In this document: piece after piece, positions 9,240 to 20,715 of the stretch | How the letters are laid out: each line of letters starts with the position of its first letter | How positions within the stretch are numbered: position 1 is the first letter of the stretch | Source of the DNA: Euryodendron excelsum | Taxonomy: Eukaryota; Streptophyta; Magnoliopsida; Ericales; Pentaphylacaceae | Reading direction: 5' to 3' | Length of the DNA: 64,000 nucleotides | Assembly (NCBI GenBank): GCA_033060915.1 | Contig: CM065394.1 | Location: forward strand, 13,627,501-13,691,500 | Program-made: the position numbers and the translations under genes | Notes under the pieces: generated by a model | The model's database searches: none | What the model saw: only the letters and a program-made list of their open reading frames with translations | Told to the model about the DNA's origin: nothing

Positions 9240-11560
9240 AAATAGATTGAGTTGATTTGAAGAAAGAGATTGAATTGGATTTGAGATTAGAAGAGGAGAT
9301 TGGAAATTGAGATTTTGGAAAAGATTGGACTTTGATTTGAAAAGATAGATTTAGAAAGACTTGGTTGTGGAAAGATGGAGGTTTAGGAAACCTAGACTTA
9401 GGAAAGATAGAAAACCTAGGAAAGACTTGAGATTAAGAAAGATTTGACTCAAACGTCGGACTTAGAAGATTTGGAAAGATTTGGAAACTTGAAATTTAGG
9501 AAAGATTAGATTTAGGAAATGTTCAAATTAGGAAAGGTCCGATTTAGGAAAGTTTTGAATTAAGAAAGTTTCATTTTTGAAAAGTTTCAAATTAAGAAAG
9601 CTTTGAATTAGGAAAGTTCGGAACTTAAAAAAGTTTCAACTTAGGAAAGTTTTGAAAATTGGAATGTTTTGAAATAGGAAAGTATTGAGGTTTAGAAAAG
9701 TTTTCACTTTAGGAAAGTTTTGAAATAGGAAAGTATTGAATTTAGAAATGTTTTGAATTAGGAAAAGTTTTGTTTAAGAAAGGATTAGAATTTAGAAAAT
9801 TTCAAGTTAAGAAAGTTTTGAATTTTGGAATGTTTTGAAAAAGGGAAGTTTTGAATTTGGAAAGTTTTGAAAACAAGGAAGTTTTGAAAATAAGAAAGTT
9901 TCGTTTTGGGAAAGGTTTGAAAAAGGAAAGTTTTCAACTTAGGAAATGTTTGAATTAAGAAATGGAAAGTTTTGAATTAAGAAAGCTTTGAGTTTAGAAA
10001 GTTTTGAATTAAGAAAGCTCCATTTTAAGAAAGGTTTTGAAAAAGGAAAGGTTTTGAAAATAAGGAAGTTTTGAAAATAGGAAAGTTTTGGATTTGGAAA
10101 GATGTTGAAGTTTTGGAAAGATCTAGAATTTAGAAAGCTTGAAAGTCTAGAAAGATTTAACATAAGAAAGTTTTGAATTTAGGAAACTTTGGATATGAAA
10201 AGATTTGAAATTTGGAAAGTTTAGGATTTAGAAAGTTTTAGAGTTTAGAAAGATTTAAGATTTTAGAAAGTTTTAGAGGTTTAGAAAATCTTGAAATTAA
10301 GAAAGGTTGGAATTTAGGAAAGGTTTAAAAGCTTGAATTTGGAAAGTTAAGATTTGGAAAGGAGGTTGAATTAGGAAAGGGTTGAATTAGGAAATATTTT
10401 TATGTTCAAGTTTTTGAAAACTTAGGGTTTAGGAAAGTGGAAGTTTAGGAAGGATTTGAATTAAGAAAAAAGTCGGATTAGGAAAGGATTGGATTTTGTT
10501 TCTAAAAGGGAAGGTTTGATTTCGTTTCCAAAAACGAAGGATAGGATCTAGTTTCCTAAACGGGGAGATTGGATTTGGTTTCCTAAAGCCAAGGTTTGAT
10601 TTTGTTTCCAAAAACGGAGGATTGGATCTAGTTTCCTAAAAGGGGAAGATTTGATTCAGTTTCCTAAAGGGAAGATTTGATTTGGCAAGGATTTGGAAAG
10701 GGAGGTTTTAGAAACCCTAGATTTGAAAAACCATAGTTTTGACATAGAAAATAGGTTTTGGAAACATGTATATTTTTTATGTGAAAACATGAGGTTTTGG
10801 AGACCTAGGTTTGGGTCAAAGTTTGAAAATCATGTTTTTAGAAAGAAAATTAGAGTTTCCTAATTGTGGGCTCTAAGGCTTGATTTGGGCTCTAAGGAAA
10901 AGGGATTTTTATAAAGTGCGTTTTTGGAAACGAAGGTTTTCTAGAAGGGAATCCTAGAGAGGAACTTTTGGAAAGTGAATTTGAAGAGGGAGTTTTTGAA
11001 AAAAGATTTTAAAGAGAAGGAGTTTTGGAAAGTGCGTTTTTAGAAACATAGATTTTGGAAAGAAGATCCTAAAGGAGAGTTTCTAGAAGGAAAATTTTGG
11101 GAAGAGAGTTTTTGGAAAGAGTTGTGGGGAACATTTTTAGAAAGTGGATTCTGAAGAAAAGATTTTGGAGAGGAGTTGAAAAAGAGAGTTTTGAAAAACA
11201 GATTTTGGGAAGGAGTTTTTGAAAACAAATTTGAAGAGGAGAGTTTTAGGAAAGTATGTTGAAAAAGAAATTTTTAGGAAGAGATCTTTGAAGAGAGAGT
11301 TTTTTGGAAAGTATGAAAATGTCTCACTTTCCTAAAGCAATTCTAACCATAAGGGGGCTAGAACCACTTTAGGAAAGCAGTTTTGAAAATCAACAAGATT
11401 TTGAAAATATGGACCATATTGGTCATTTTAAATGTAACACTTTCCTAAAGCAACCCTAGCCATGGAAAGGCTAGAATCACCCTAGGATTGTGATTTTGAA
11501 AACAAGTTTTTGAAAAAGAGATTTTGATGCAATTTTGAAAACAAGTTTGAAAATGATTTT
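9240..11560 (-). repeat. Purine-rich (C-poor) quasi-repeat block of the giant LTR
   Basis: On this strand the sequence is a run of drifting units of about 17-22 bp of the type GGAAAGTTTTGAATTTAG. It is very poor in C, so the RNA-sense strand is G-poor and pyrimidine/A-rich. The same block occurs on the plus strand at 21400-23350. No gene. Confidence 0.85.
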
Positions 11561-12205
11561 GAAAACGAGTTTGAAAACGAATTTTGGAAGATGCAAGATT
11601 ATGATATGCACAATGCAATTTGGGGTCGTGAACATACAAGGTTAAGGCTTCACCACATAATCAAGGGGGCCGGACCCACGTGGTCTTTGGTTAGACTAGA
11701 AGAAAGCCCCCGACACGGTGACTCTCCAATAGCCCAATCCTACACATGGACCGGGAATCCCCTTGTTTCAAGCATGCAAAGAAAGGGCGGGAAAGAGATG
11801 GGGGATTAAAATAGAGAAAACCCAAGTGGGTTGGAGAGAGAAGAGAGAGGGGGGAAGTGCGAAAATTTAAATAGGGAGCCTACCTTGTATCTTGTTTATT
11901 TTGCGTGCCGTGCTATCTTCGGTCTTCGGTCTTCGGTCTTCGTCTTGATCTTTGTCTTCAATCTTCAAGAGTTGTCTCCAAGCTTTAGATGGCAGCTCTT
12001 CAAGTCTTTGAAGGAGGGTTGAAGGCTAGTGTATGAATGTATGGGGGTATGTATGAGTGTATGGGAGGCTAGGGTTTGTGTAGGGTGGCTAGGGTTGGAA
12101 AACCTAAGGAAACTAGGGTTTTTGGAGGTGCTCGAGCTCTGTATATCGAATTGTGTGATTTCTAGGTTAAGTTTGCAGACCCCTTTCACATTGAATGAGG
12201 CTCTG

Positions 12206-12213
12206 TATTTATC
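12206..12213 (-). promoter_or_regulatory. LTR TATA-like site, minus strand
   Basis: TATTTATC (reverse complement GATAAATA) followed in sense by CAGAGCC, at the position of the intact TATAAATA of the sister LTR (20830). The first T is changed, so the promoter may be weakened. Confidence 0.5.
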
Positions 12214-12266
12214 GAAATTAGACAAACCTGGCGCCTGTTGTAGCGGCGTCAGGGCAAAATTGCTCT

Positions 12267-12289
12267 TGGCGCCACTAGTAGTGGCGCCA
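12267..12289 (-). repeat. GGCGCC palindrome upstream of LTR TATA
   Basis: TGGCGCCACTA-G-TAGTGGCGCCA, an exact 11-bp inverted repeat around one base, about 55 bp upstream (in sense) of the TATA-like site. Confidence 0.85.
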
Positions 12290-12639
12290 GCCACTTAGGA
12301 AACTTTATAAGTTGGCAAGCAACGTATCTTTGACTAGATTTGGGTGCCTGTACTAGTGACTACCATGCAATTTTTAGCCTGGCTTCACTAGGAGTGACTC
12401 CGGAAAGTTCGAAAATGATTTGATGGAGCCGGGAATGACCCGGAAGGTCAGAAAGGAGTAGGAACACTTAAAATAGTGTCCTGGAGGTATTTGACTTGAA
12501 AAGCAAGGACAAAATGGGTCGGGAAGGTTGACCGGGCCCTTAGGGGCAAAACGGTCAATCGGACTAGGAAATTGCCGGGACAAACTCGAACTATCCCAGG
12601 AGAAGACTTGGGATCTGGAAACATTATTTAAAATGTTCC

Positions 12640-13005
12640 CAGAGGTTGCCAGTTTGATTCCCAGAGCCGGTGTGGTCGGAAAAGAAGACCGGCCCACCAG
12701 GGGCAAAACGGTCCTTTTGTACCAGGTTTGCCGGGACTGACTCGGAATGATCCCGAAAGGTAAAAGGGAGTTGAGATTACTATAAAAAGTAGTCTCAGGA
12801 GGTTACCGGTTTAATACCCAGAGCCGGTGTGGTCGAAAAAGGAGACCGGCCCTCTAAGGGCAAAACGGTCATTTTGTGCCGGGTTGGCCGGAACTGACTC
12901 AGAATGATCCGGAAAGGTAAAGGAAGGTTGAGAACACTATAAAAAGTATTCTCGGGACATTACCGGTTTGATACCCAGAGCCGGTGTGGTTCCTGGGGAG
13001 TTCAG
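12640..13005 (-). repeat. 157-bp tandem repeats, about 2-3 units
   Basis: GAGCCGGTGTGGT recurs at 12664, 12821 and 12978, exactly 157 bp apart, with shared CCGG-rich sequence between. The sister LTR at 18570 has five copies. Confidence 0.85.
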
Positions 13006-13230
13006 ATGCCTAGGGCAAAATGGTCATCTTGACCGGAAAGTCTCGAAAAATGTCCACAGGACAATTTGGACATTTTTCACCAAAGTGGGCTAACAGACAC
13101 TGGTGTTGACCTGGGTTTTGAGTGTTTCCGCCACTCTAACGGTGTGAGTATTTCCTCTACTCGGACGGGGTTGATGATTTGTGAGTATTTCCGCTACTCT
13201 AACGGTTTTGTAAGTAGTTTTGCTACTCAT

Positions 13231-13680
13231 ACCGTCTTGAGGAATAAACTGTCTCGAGAGTGGGACTGGAAGGGGTCTTACCGTCTCCGAAGAGACGTGC
13301 TTGGATTGGAACCGTCTCGAGGAATAAACTGTCTCGAGAGTGGGTTTGGAAAGGGGTCTTACCGTCTCCAAAAAGATGTGCCTGGATTGCAACCGTCTCG
13401 AGGAATAAACTGTCTCGAGAGTGGGATTGGAAAGGGGTCTTACCGTCTCCGAGAAGACGTGCCTGGATTGGAACCGTCTCAAGGAATAAACTGTCTCGAG
13501 AGTGGGATTGGAAAGGGGTCTTACCGTCTCCGAGGAGACATGCTTGGATTGGAACCGTCTCAAGGAATAAACTGTCTCGAGAGTGGGATTGGAAAGGGGT
13601 CTTACCGTCTCCGAAGAGATGCGCCTGGATTGGAACCGTCTCGAGGAATAAACTGTCTCGAGAGTAGGATTGAAAAGATT
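13231..13680 (-). repeat. 81-bp tandem repeat array, about 5.5 units
   Basis: Units starting ACCGTCT(C/T) begin at 13231, 13311, 13392, 13473, 13554 and 13635. Because 81 is a multiple of three, long repetitive frames stay open on both strands (for example 13066-13749 and 13223-13708). They are artefacts of the repeat, not genes. Confidence 0.92.
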
Positions 13681-13872
13681 TTGGAAAGGACAATGCCCCT
13701 AAGGGCATTTTGGTTATTTTGCCTCTATTTGGGCTCGACAGGCCCGTAAAGCAATGGAGAGAAGGAATTTGGACCTAGAGAATTGGTTTCGATCGGAATA
13801 TGCCCACAATGACTTGAAAACAAGTCTGGACGGAGTGTAAACTGCCGAGCGGTCAAAAATGGGGTGCTTACA

Positions 13873-13877
13873 CTAAG
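13873..13877. repeat. Target site duplication CTAAG (right)
   Basis: Matches 8352-8356. Confidence 0.9.
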
Positions 13878-14775
13878 GCAATGCCCAAACATTACCTAAA
13901 AATGCCTAAGCATTGCCAAAAACAGCCCCAAAGGTGCCCCATGGATAGCCCCTTGACTACCTATTTATGCCCCATGGGGCAGCCACACCAATGTCCATCA
14001 TGGCAGCGAAGGTAGCCAGCCAAAGAAACACATGGCAACCAAGGCAGCAGGCAGCAACCCAGGCATGCCAGCAGGCAGCAACCCAGGCAAACAGCCAGCC
14101 AAGGCAGCAGACAAGCAGCGGCACTCTCGCATTTGAAGGATGATCTGGCCACATTTTGCCACACAACCTAGGGTCCAAACCCTTGTAAATACATAAGAGT
14201 TTAAGTCCTAGTAAGCTCTTTGATGTAATTCCCTCTGTGGTGATGATGAAAGGCCAATTCCCTATTTACTCAGAGTACACCTGTTTTGTGCATCTTTGGC
14301 ATGATATTTCTCTTAGTTCCGATGGGCAAATTAAGCTAGGTTTTTTTTTTTAGATAGCTTTTAGCATGTATTTTTACATTCCTAGAGTTTAGAATTTTTA
14401 GACAAATATGGAATTAATGAGAGTTCATTATAACTCATCAACCACACACTATGTTTCCTCTTGGCAGATTGCAAATAGCTTAGAATGCTACTATAAGGGG
14501 GGTTTGCATGTCAACAACCTCCCCCACCACTTTTCTGGTAATCAACCAAACACTTGTTTTTCATCCCCTAAGCATTGTAAATACTTTCTTAGCAATGAAA
14601 ATGCACTCGTTTGTTAATTTTTTGTGTATTTATTTTCAACAATTTTCACTGTAATTACTTGTATTGTGCGATCAAACTTGCTTTCTTGCAACCAACCAGT
14701 GGAGGAATAAGCTTGGCGAGCGTCACATGGGGGAGTTATGACCTACAACCTGCTCACTAGTGTCGCCCCGTGACA
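13878..14775 (+). mobile_element. Chromovirus 3' LTR, right part
   Basis: Continues the LTR begun at 8197. It includes a GCCAGC/GGCAGC-rich low-complexity stretch (about 14020-14120) and a leader-like AT-rich part with a T run (about 14340-14352), and ends CCCGTGACA at 14775. The matching 5' LTR is absent. The small open frames here are not supported as genes. Confidence 0.6.
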
Positions 14776-16138
14776 CACAATTATGATCCTTTTGTAGTTG
14801 CCAGTTTCGGAAAGATGGGTTATGATTTGTACAATGGATATCCCACATCGATGTATGGTGCCTAGCCCTCACAGGAGACCCAGGAGCCCTCATTCTATCC
14901 AGGAACAAGGAGAAGTATGAAGTGGTAGTTGCAAGAATAAAAAGGGAGAGCAACAGAATGCTTATGCGGAGATGCCGGTATTTCATGCTCTAACTTGCCA
15001 TCGATATGGCAGAGGCTAGCGGGAGACAACTCACACCAGAAGAATGAACCAAGGCTCTAAACAATGAAAAGTACTCATCCAACTATGACATGTCCAATGA
15101 GGATTGAGAGTTCAGTTGGCCATGAATTTTGTCTATTATTTCCCATTTCATATGTCCATTTAGTAATTAATCATTCTATATACGAAGCTATTATGATCTA
15201 CTTATTTGTTATTTCAATGTGTGTACCGATGTCTTTAATAATTGATGGCCATATTACACCAATATTGCATTGAACTACAATTTGCGAATAGACACAGGCA
15301 ATATATTATCTAATTACACAAGCAATACAAATTACTAATACATACATAGGCACTATCAATACAATGCAAACCTCATTTCTTAAATATTCTCTTCATCTGA
15401 CATCTCAATGTCTGACTAATATTTCTCATCACTATTGGTTTGCATGTATATTTCTCATTCTTTTGTGCATTCATCTCTTTCTTCTCTTTTACGGATGGAG
15501 GAAATGAATATCCTTGTTGACGCTTTGACATTCTGTTAACTGCCTCATGAAAATGGGGCAACGACATCTGTAACAACTAAGGAGTATTAATCAGCATATT
15601 CATGGCCCTCCGATGAGGAATTGGAATGTTCACTGCTTGACAAACCTCTACCAGAACTTTAGCCTCCCTAATATGTTATTGATACTCATTGTACATTGTA
15701 TTGACACTTCTATGTGAATAACATTCATTAGGGTCCAAAGGATACTTTCATTCATCATATGTAACAAAGTGATGACCGTTGCCTCAAAAATATCAATCAC
15801 TGTGTATTTCATGTTTGAGTTGTACAATAATGTGAAGAAACTGTCACCCGCTCCTTATAGAGGCCCCGGTGATATCATTACTAGGTGAAGTTGATTTGTT
15901 ATCAACTTAGTGATTTGTAAAGCTTAGTTGATGTTAGGGACGTGCATAGTCATTTAACATCACCAGTGATGTACAATGACACACAGTGACATAGGCTCTT
16001 TTAAGGACTCTTGTCATGTCATGCAAGGGATGTGACTAGTTAATGCAAAGCTCATCAATGTATCCCTGCAAATCCCTCATGCACTAAGCTCAGCAATGCA
16101 AAGCTCATCCTACAATTAATAGGTGAAGGATATGACCC
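14776..16138. other. Unclassified sequence, no supported gene
   Basis: Moderately AT-rich, without a second copy in the window. Short frames occur on both strands (for example minus 15373-15576, 67 codons, and minus 14723-14986) but none shows a family motif. Decayed transposon or host intergenic sequence is likely; I cannot separate these. Confidence 0.3.
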
Positions 16139-16225
16139 ATGAATGCGCATGGAGGCAGGGCCGTGAATGCACAGACCCATGATGCATGTGAATGCACGAG
16201 GCCATAATGCTCGTGAATGCACAAT
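16139..16225 (+). repeat. GTGAATGCAC direct repeats
   Basis: Four spaced copies of (C/T)(A/G)TGAATGC(A/G)C occur within about 90 bp, followed by a TATATAAGG stretch near 16236. This looks like an enhancer-type repeat next to a promoter of a decayed LTR. That reading is inference. Confidence 0.4.
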
Positions 16226-16777
16226 GTAACCCGTGATATATAAGGCCATGTCGGGGATGTGACATTATATATTGGATTGTCCTATATACTTAGTTTATTA
16301 TCATATTTTTTTAACCGGCTGGGATTCTAAAGGAAGACTAACTTTTCCATGTTCATTCGTATAGATTATCATGCCTAAGAGGAGGATGATGAGTGGGGGA
16401 ACCTCAAATGAACCATTGTCTAAAGATGAGTGCATCCAAATCCCTTCTGCAATGGGATTATATAACGATCCATGGGGTAACAGGTGACGTGGAAAAAAAT
16501 GCAAATCCTAAAACAAACCGATTCTCTTGCATCAATCGTTGCAATATACGGGACACGTTTGATTGTACTCCAAAACGTACAATTAAAGTCCCTAATTGAA
16601 AGATATTGTTCCTATTTATTTATATATTATTTATTATTTTAACGTAATTTTGGTATTCTTTTACATTTTTGTATTTTGTATAGATTTGAAGTTAAAACCG
16701 AGTAAAATAAAGATAGCATGCACATAGAGTGTGTGTGGCGTATAATAAAGTAACTTTATATTTATTTATTTTAATAT
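16226..16777. other. AT-rich unclassified sequence
   Basis: A GGGGATGTGACA segment ends at 16264 and could be an LTR end, but no matching start or target duplication was found. No gene recognised. Confidence 0.3.
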
Positions 16778-16800
16778 AGTGGCTGTCCTTGACAGCCACT
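16778..16800. other. Perfect 10-bp hairpin
   Basis: AGTGGCTGTC-CTT-GACAGCCACT, an exact inverted repeat with a 3-nt loop, directly before an AT microsatellite. Possibly the end or centre of a small foldback element. Confidence 0.7.
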
Positions 16801-16803
16801 TAC

Positions 16804-16885
16804 TAATATATATATATATAGATATAGATATATATACACATATCATATATATTATAATATAATAATATAATATATTATATATTAT
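16804..16885. repeat. (TA)n microsatellite
   Basis: Runs of TATATATA with interruptions (GATATAGATATATA, TAATATAATAATAT). Confidence 0.85.
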
Positions 16886-16899
16886 TGGTTGTTGAATGG

Positions 16900-17870
16900 C
16901 AGGTGAGATGGAGACAGAAAAGAAAGAAAGAAGAAGAAGGAAAAGAAGGAAAGAAGAAGGAAAGGAGGAAAGAAGAACAAGAAAACAAATGAGCAAGTGA
17001 GCGGCGAATAAAAAAAAAGAAAAGAAAGAGGTTGAGAACTCTATAAAGGAGGAGATCAGACAAGAGAGATAATTTAGTATAGGAAATTTCTTTAGTGCTT
17101 AGTTTGTTTTTATTTCCAATCTTGCACTTTGTTGCAATTTATATTATTAGAAATTATTTTTCAAATCAAGTCTTTTAATAATACGAGTAGTTAATTTTAT
17201 TATTAGAACCAATTATGAATATCATTCGCGGAACTTGGGATTTCAACAAAGGTAATTGGGTTTTATTGTACATCTTTTGAATATTTCAATTCTTGGTAAT
17301 TAAATTCTAGATATTTTAGAAAACATAGATTTTTTTTGCTATGTTTGGTAATTTCTATGCAGAAATCTTATTTTGGTATAGTTATTGCACAAATCGATGG
17401 TATGAATCTATGATTTTAATTTTATTATTCTAGATTTAATTAAATGTTTTGAGTTACAAAACCTCTGTTAGAATTTCAAGTGAATCGGGTGATCAGATCA
17501 ATTGGGTTCAACACCATTTTATTAAGTTTTATTTAATTTAAAGTCTCAGTCAACTATCATCAATCTCCCAAAAACATTATTTTTCTTTGGTTACCGTTTC
17601 TATAGCAATTGTTCAATTCTTATCAATATTATTTAAGGTGAAATTGAAACTAGTTAGCTTAGGTTTCAACTGAAGTCATTGCAACACTACGATGTTTAGC
17701 GTGACTTAGTGGGTATCTAATATTTTAGCATGAGTGAATTTTACCACCTAATTTTGCATATTTTATTATCCGTTCCTTGTGGATTGACTCTAGTCTCACC
17801 GGATTTTATTTACTACTTTTCCGCACCTGCACTTAGTGATATTAGATTGCCATATTTTGGGCAAACAGAC
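16900..17870 (+). mobile_element. Probable LTR promoter and R-U5 of an unidentified element
   Basis: A GA-rich tract (16900-17038) leads to TATAAAG (17042-17048). A T-rich leader follows, with a long AT-rich region that resembles the R-U5 of the 43180 family in style but not in sequence. A CCGCACCTGCACTT segment near 17820 resembles common U5 ends. No target duplication or partner LTR was found. Confidence 0.35.
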
Positions 17871-17871
17871 A

Positions 17872-18280
17872 TTTTAGTGGGCCGACAGTGTTAACGGGCA
17901 CCACACGGAGTCGGTACAAGAATGAAATGTACTACAGATGGCATCAACTACCAGTTCCAATAACATGTTCAACTGAATTATGTACAGACAAGTCAATCAA
18001 CGATCCACGAGTCATAAACCAACTTAAATGTGAGATCGAATAGATACAAAGAAGATTGGATAGGTTCCACTGCATCGAACATGCGAAGACAAATCATGTA
18101 GATCCAAATGTTGGCATAATAGAGATCCTACAAGATGAATTGTTGGTTTCGGACCTTGAGCTATTAGATTTTCAAGATGACAATGATGACGACTTTGTAA
18201 ACCCTTTACCTGCAATCTTGTTGATCCATGACAAACCAATGTGTTGCTATGAACATGACCCAGCTCATCCTAGACCATGA
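17872..18280 (+). pseudogene. Broken reading frame of unknown origin
   Basis: One frame stays open for about 136 codons apart from a TAG at 18041. It holds Cys/Trp-containing and acidic stretches (FQDDNDDDF near the end). It follows an LTR-like region, as a gag start would, and has a basic TTRSRYK segment early on. I do not recognise a domain, so a retroelement gag remnant is only a guess. Confidence 0.3.
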
Positions 18281-18487
18281 ACTGTTGGTTTCGGACCCAG
18301 ACGAATTTTTCAAGGATTTGTACTTTTAATTTGAACTTGTTTGCACTTCATTTCCTAGTTTCTTTTACATTTCCTATTATTTTCAAATTTGTGTTTTGTC
18401 TAAATTTTTTAAATTGTGTTTTATCTAAATTTTTCAGTAAACGTCATATAGTACCTTAACTTTATTTTGGGATAAGGTGTATGTAGG
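18281..18487. other. AT-rich spacer
   Basis: Contains two imperfect copies of a TTGTGTTTT(A/G)TCTAAATTTTT unit (about 18390-18437). No gene. Confidence 0.5.
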
Positions 18488-18569
18488 GACTATAAAATAT
18501 CGTAAACCCTAGGGTTAAACTAGGGTTAGGTTTAACTAGGGTTAACTAAGGACTTAAACTAGGGTTAGG
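18488..18569 (+). repeat. Degenerate telomere-like array, part 1
   Basis: Irregular units built from CTAGGGTTA, AGGGTTAGG and TTTAACTAGGG. The array continues at 24187-24385 and 47556-47735 once the insertions are removed, about 460 bp in all. It resembles decayed plant telomere repeat (TTTAGGG) without regular 7-bp spacing. Confidence 0.7.
18565..18569. repeat. Target site duplication TTAGG (left)
   Basis: TTAGG at 18565-18569 is repeated at 24187-24191. The motif is common in this array, so chance identity is possible, but both copies sit exactly at the LTR ends. Confidence 0.75.
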
Positions 18570-18893
18570 TGTAAGCACCCCATTTTTGACCGCTCAGCAG
18601 TCTACACTCCGTCCAGACTTGTTTTCAAGTCATTATGGACATATTCCAATCGAAACCAATCCTCTAGTCCAAATTCCATCTTTCCATCGCTTCGCGGGCC
18701 TGTCAGGCCCAAATAGAGGCAAAATGACCAAAATGCCCTTGGGGGCATTGTCCTTTCTTATTCCAATTCCAATCCCTCTCTCGAGACAGTTTATTCTCCG
18801 AGACGGTCCGAGTAGCGAAACTACTCACAAAACTGTTAGAGTAGCGGAAGTTCTCACCAAACCGTTAGAGTAGCGGAAATACTAACACCGTTA

Positions 18894-19070
18894 GAGTGGC
18901 GAAAACACTCGAAACCCAGGCACGTCTCTTCGGAGACGGTAAGACCCCTTTCCAATCCCTCTCTCGAGACAGTTTATTCCTCGAGACGGTTCCAACCCAG
19001 GCACGTCTCTTCGGAGACGATAAGACCCCTTTTCAATCCCTCTCTCGAGACAATTTATTCCTCGAGATGG
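18894..19070 (+). repeat. 81-bp-type repeats, about 2 units
   Basis: Two copies of the unit that forms a 5-6 copy array at 13231-13680 (AGGCACGTCTCTTCGGAGACG blocks near 18918 and 18999). Confidence 0.8.
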
Positions 19071-19086
19071 TCTGAGTAGCAAAACT

Positions 19087-19575
19087 ACTCATAAAACCGT
19101 TAGAGTAGCGGAAGTACTCACAGAACTGTTAGAGTAGCGGAAATACTCAACCGTTAGAGTAGCGAAAATACCCACAGAACCGTTAGAGTAGCGAAAATAC
19201 TCGCAGAGCCGTTAGAGTAGCGAAAATACTCACAGAACCGTTAGAGTAGCGGAAGTACTCACAGAACCGTTAGAGTAGCGAAAATACTCAACCGTTAGAG
19301 TAGCGGAAATACTCACAGAACCGTTAGAATAACGGAAATACTCGCAGAGCCGTTAGAGTAGCGAAAATACTCACAGAACCGTTAGAGTAACGAAAATACT
19401 CACAGAACCGTTAGAGTAGCGGAAGTACTCACAGAACCATTAGAGTAGCGGAAGTACTCACAGAACCGTTAGAGTAGCGGAAATACTCACAGAACCGTTA
19501 GAGTAGCGGAAGTACTCACAAAACCGTTAGAGTAACGGAAATACTCACACCGTGAGAGTGGCGGAAACACTCAAA
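19087..19575 (+). repeat. 29-bp minisatellite, about 16-17 units
   Basis: Unit ACCGTTAGAGTAGCGGAA plus GTACTCACAGA, repeated with few substitutions and two shortened units. The sister LTR at 8357 has only about three (13120-13230). Confidence 0.92.
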
Positions 19576-19702
19576 ACCCAGGTCAACACTAGTGTCTGTT
19601 AGCTCACTTCATTGAAAAATGACCAGACTACCCTTAGGACCCTTTTCGAGACTTTTCGGTCAAGATAACCATTTTGCCCCTAGGCATCCGAATGCCCCGG
19701 GA

Positions 19703-20480
19703 ACCACACCGGCTCTGGGTATCAAACCGGTAACCTCCCGAGAATACTTTTTATAGTATTCTCAATCTTCCTTTACTTTTTCGGATCATTCCGAGTTAGT
19801 TCCGGCCAACCCGGTACAAAATGACCGTTTTGCCCCTGGAGGGCCGGTCTCCTTCTTCCACCATACCGGCTTTGAGTATCAAACCGGTAATGAACCAAGA
19901 ATACTTTTTATAGTATTCTCAACCTTCCTTTACCTTTCCGGATCATTCCGAGTCAGTTCCGGCCAACCCGGTAAAAATGATCGTTTTGCCCCTAGAGGGC
20001 CGGTCTCCTTCTTCAACCACACCGGCTCTGAGTATCAAACCGGTAATGACCCAAGAATACTTTTTATAGTATTCTCAATCTTCCTTTACCTTTCCGGATC
20101 ATTCCGAGTCAGTTCCGGCCAACCCGATAAAAATGACCGTTCTGCCCCTAGAGGGCCGGTCTCCTTCTTCAACCACACCGGCTCTGGGTATCAAACCGGT
20201 AATGTCCCGAGAACACTTTTTATAGTATTCTCAACCTTCCTTTACCTTTCCGAATCATTCCGAGTCAGTTCCGGCAAACCCGGTACAAAATGACCATTTT
20301 GCCCCTAGTGGGCCGGTTTCCTTTTCCGACCACGCCGGCTCTGGGTATCAAACCGGCAACCTCTGGGAACGTTCTAAATAATGTTTCCAGAACCCAAGTC
20401 TTCTTCCGAGACAGTTTGAGTCTGTCCCGGCAGTTTTCCGGGCCGGTTGACCGTTTTGCCCCTAAAGGCTCGGTCAACCT
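19703..20480 (+). repeat. 157-bp tandem repeats, 5 units
   Basis: ACCAC(A/G)CCGGCT starts at 19703, 19860, 20016, 20172 and 20329. Each unit contains a TTTTTATAGTATTCTCAA stretch and CCGG-rich flanks. Confidence 0.9.
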
Positions 20481-20715
20481 TTCCGACACATCTTATCCTC
20501 ATTTTTCAATTCAAATACCTCCAGGACACTATTTTAAGTGTTCCTGCTCCTTTCCAGCCTTCCGGGTCACTCCCGGCTCCTTCAAATCATTCCCGGACTT
20601 TCTGAAGTCATTCCTAGTGAAGCCAGGCTAAAGTTTACATGGTAGTCACTAGTACAGGCGCCCAAATCTAGTCAAAGATACGTTGCTTGCCGACCTTAAT
20701 TGTTTCCTAAATGGC

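Larger units (their letters stand above)
8357..13872 (-). mobile_element. Solo giant Tat/Ogre-type LTR (5516 bp), minus strand
   Basis: The unit runs from TGTCGCACCC to GGGGTGCTTACA with a perfect 5-bp target duplication and no internal region, so it is a solo LTR left by LTR-LTR recombination. Orientation comes from the complete element at 26157, where the TGTAAGCA end is the start and the GCGACA end abuts the primer site. In sense order it holds short repeats, 81-bp and 157-bp tandem repeats, GGCGCC palindromes, a TATA-like site, a leader, a 2.3 kb biased-composition block, and a conserved U5. All open frames inside are products of repeats. Confidence 0.93.

Noticed and set aside
13066..13749. 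227-codon plus-strand frame
   Set aside because: It spans the 81-bp tandem array, whose length is a multiple of three, in the antisense direction of the LTR. No domain.
15373..15576. Minus-strand 67-codon frame as a transposase fragment
   Set aside because: No catalytic or DNA-binding motif recognised; upstream frame is broken.
16232..16264. End of a short LTR (GGGGATGTGACA)
   Set aside because: No matching TG start with a target duplication was found nearby.
18488..18569. True telomere or chromosome end
   Set aside because: Units are irregular and mixed with CTAGGGTTAAC. No run of regular TTTAGGG, and unrelated sequence lies on both sides.
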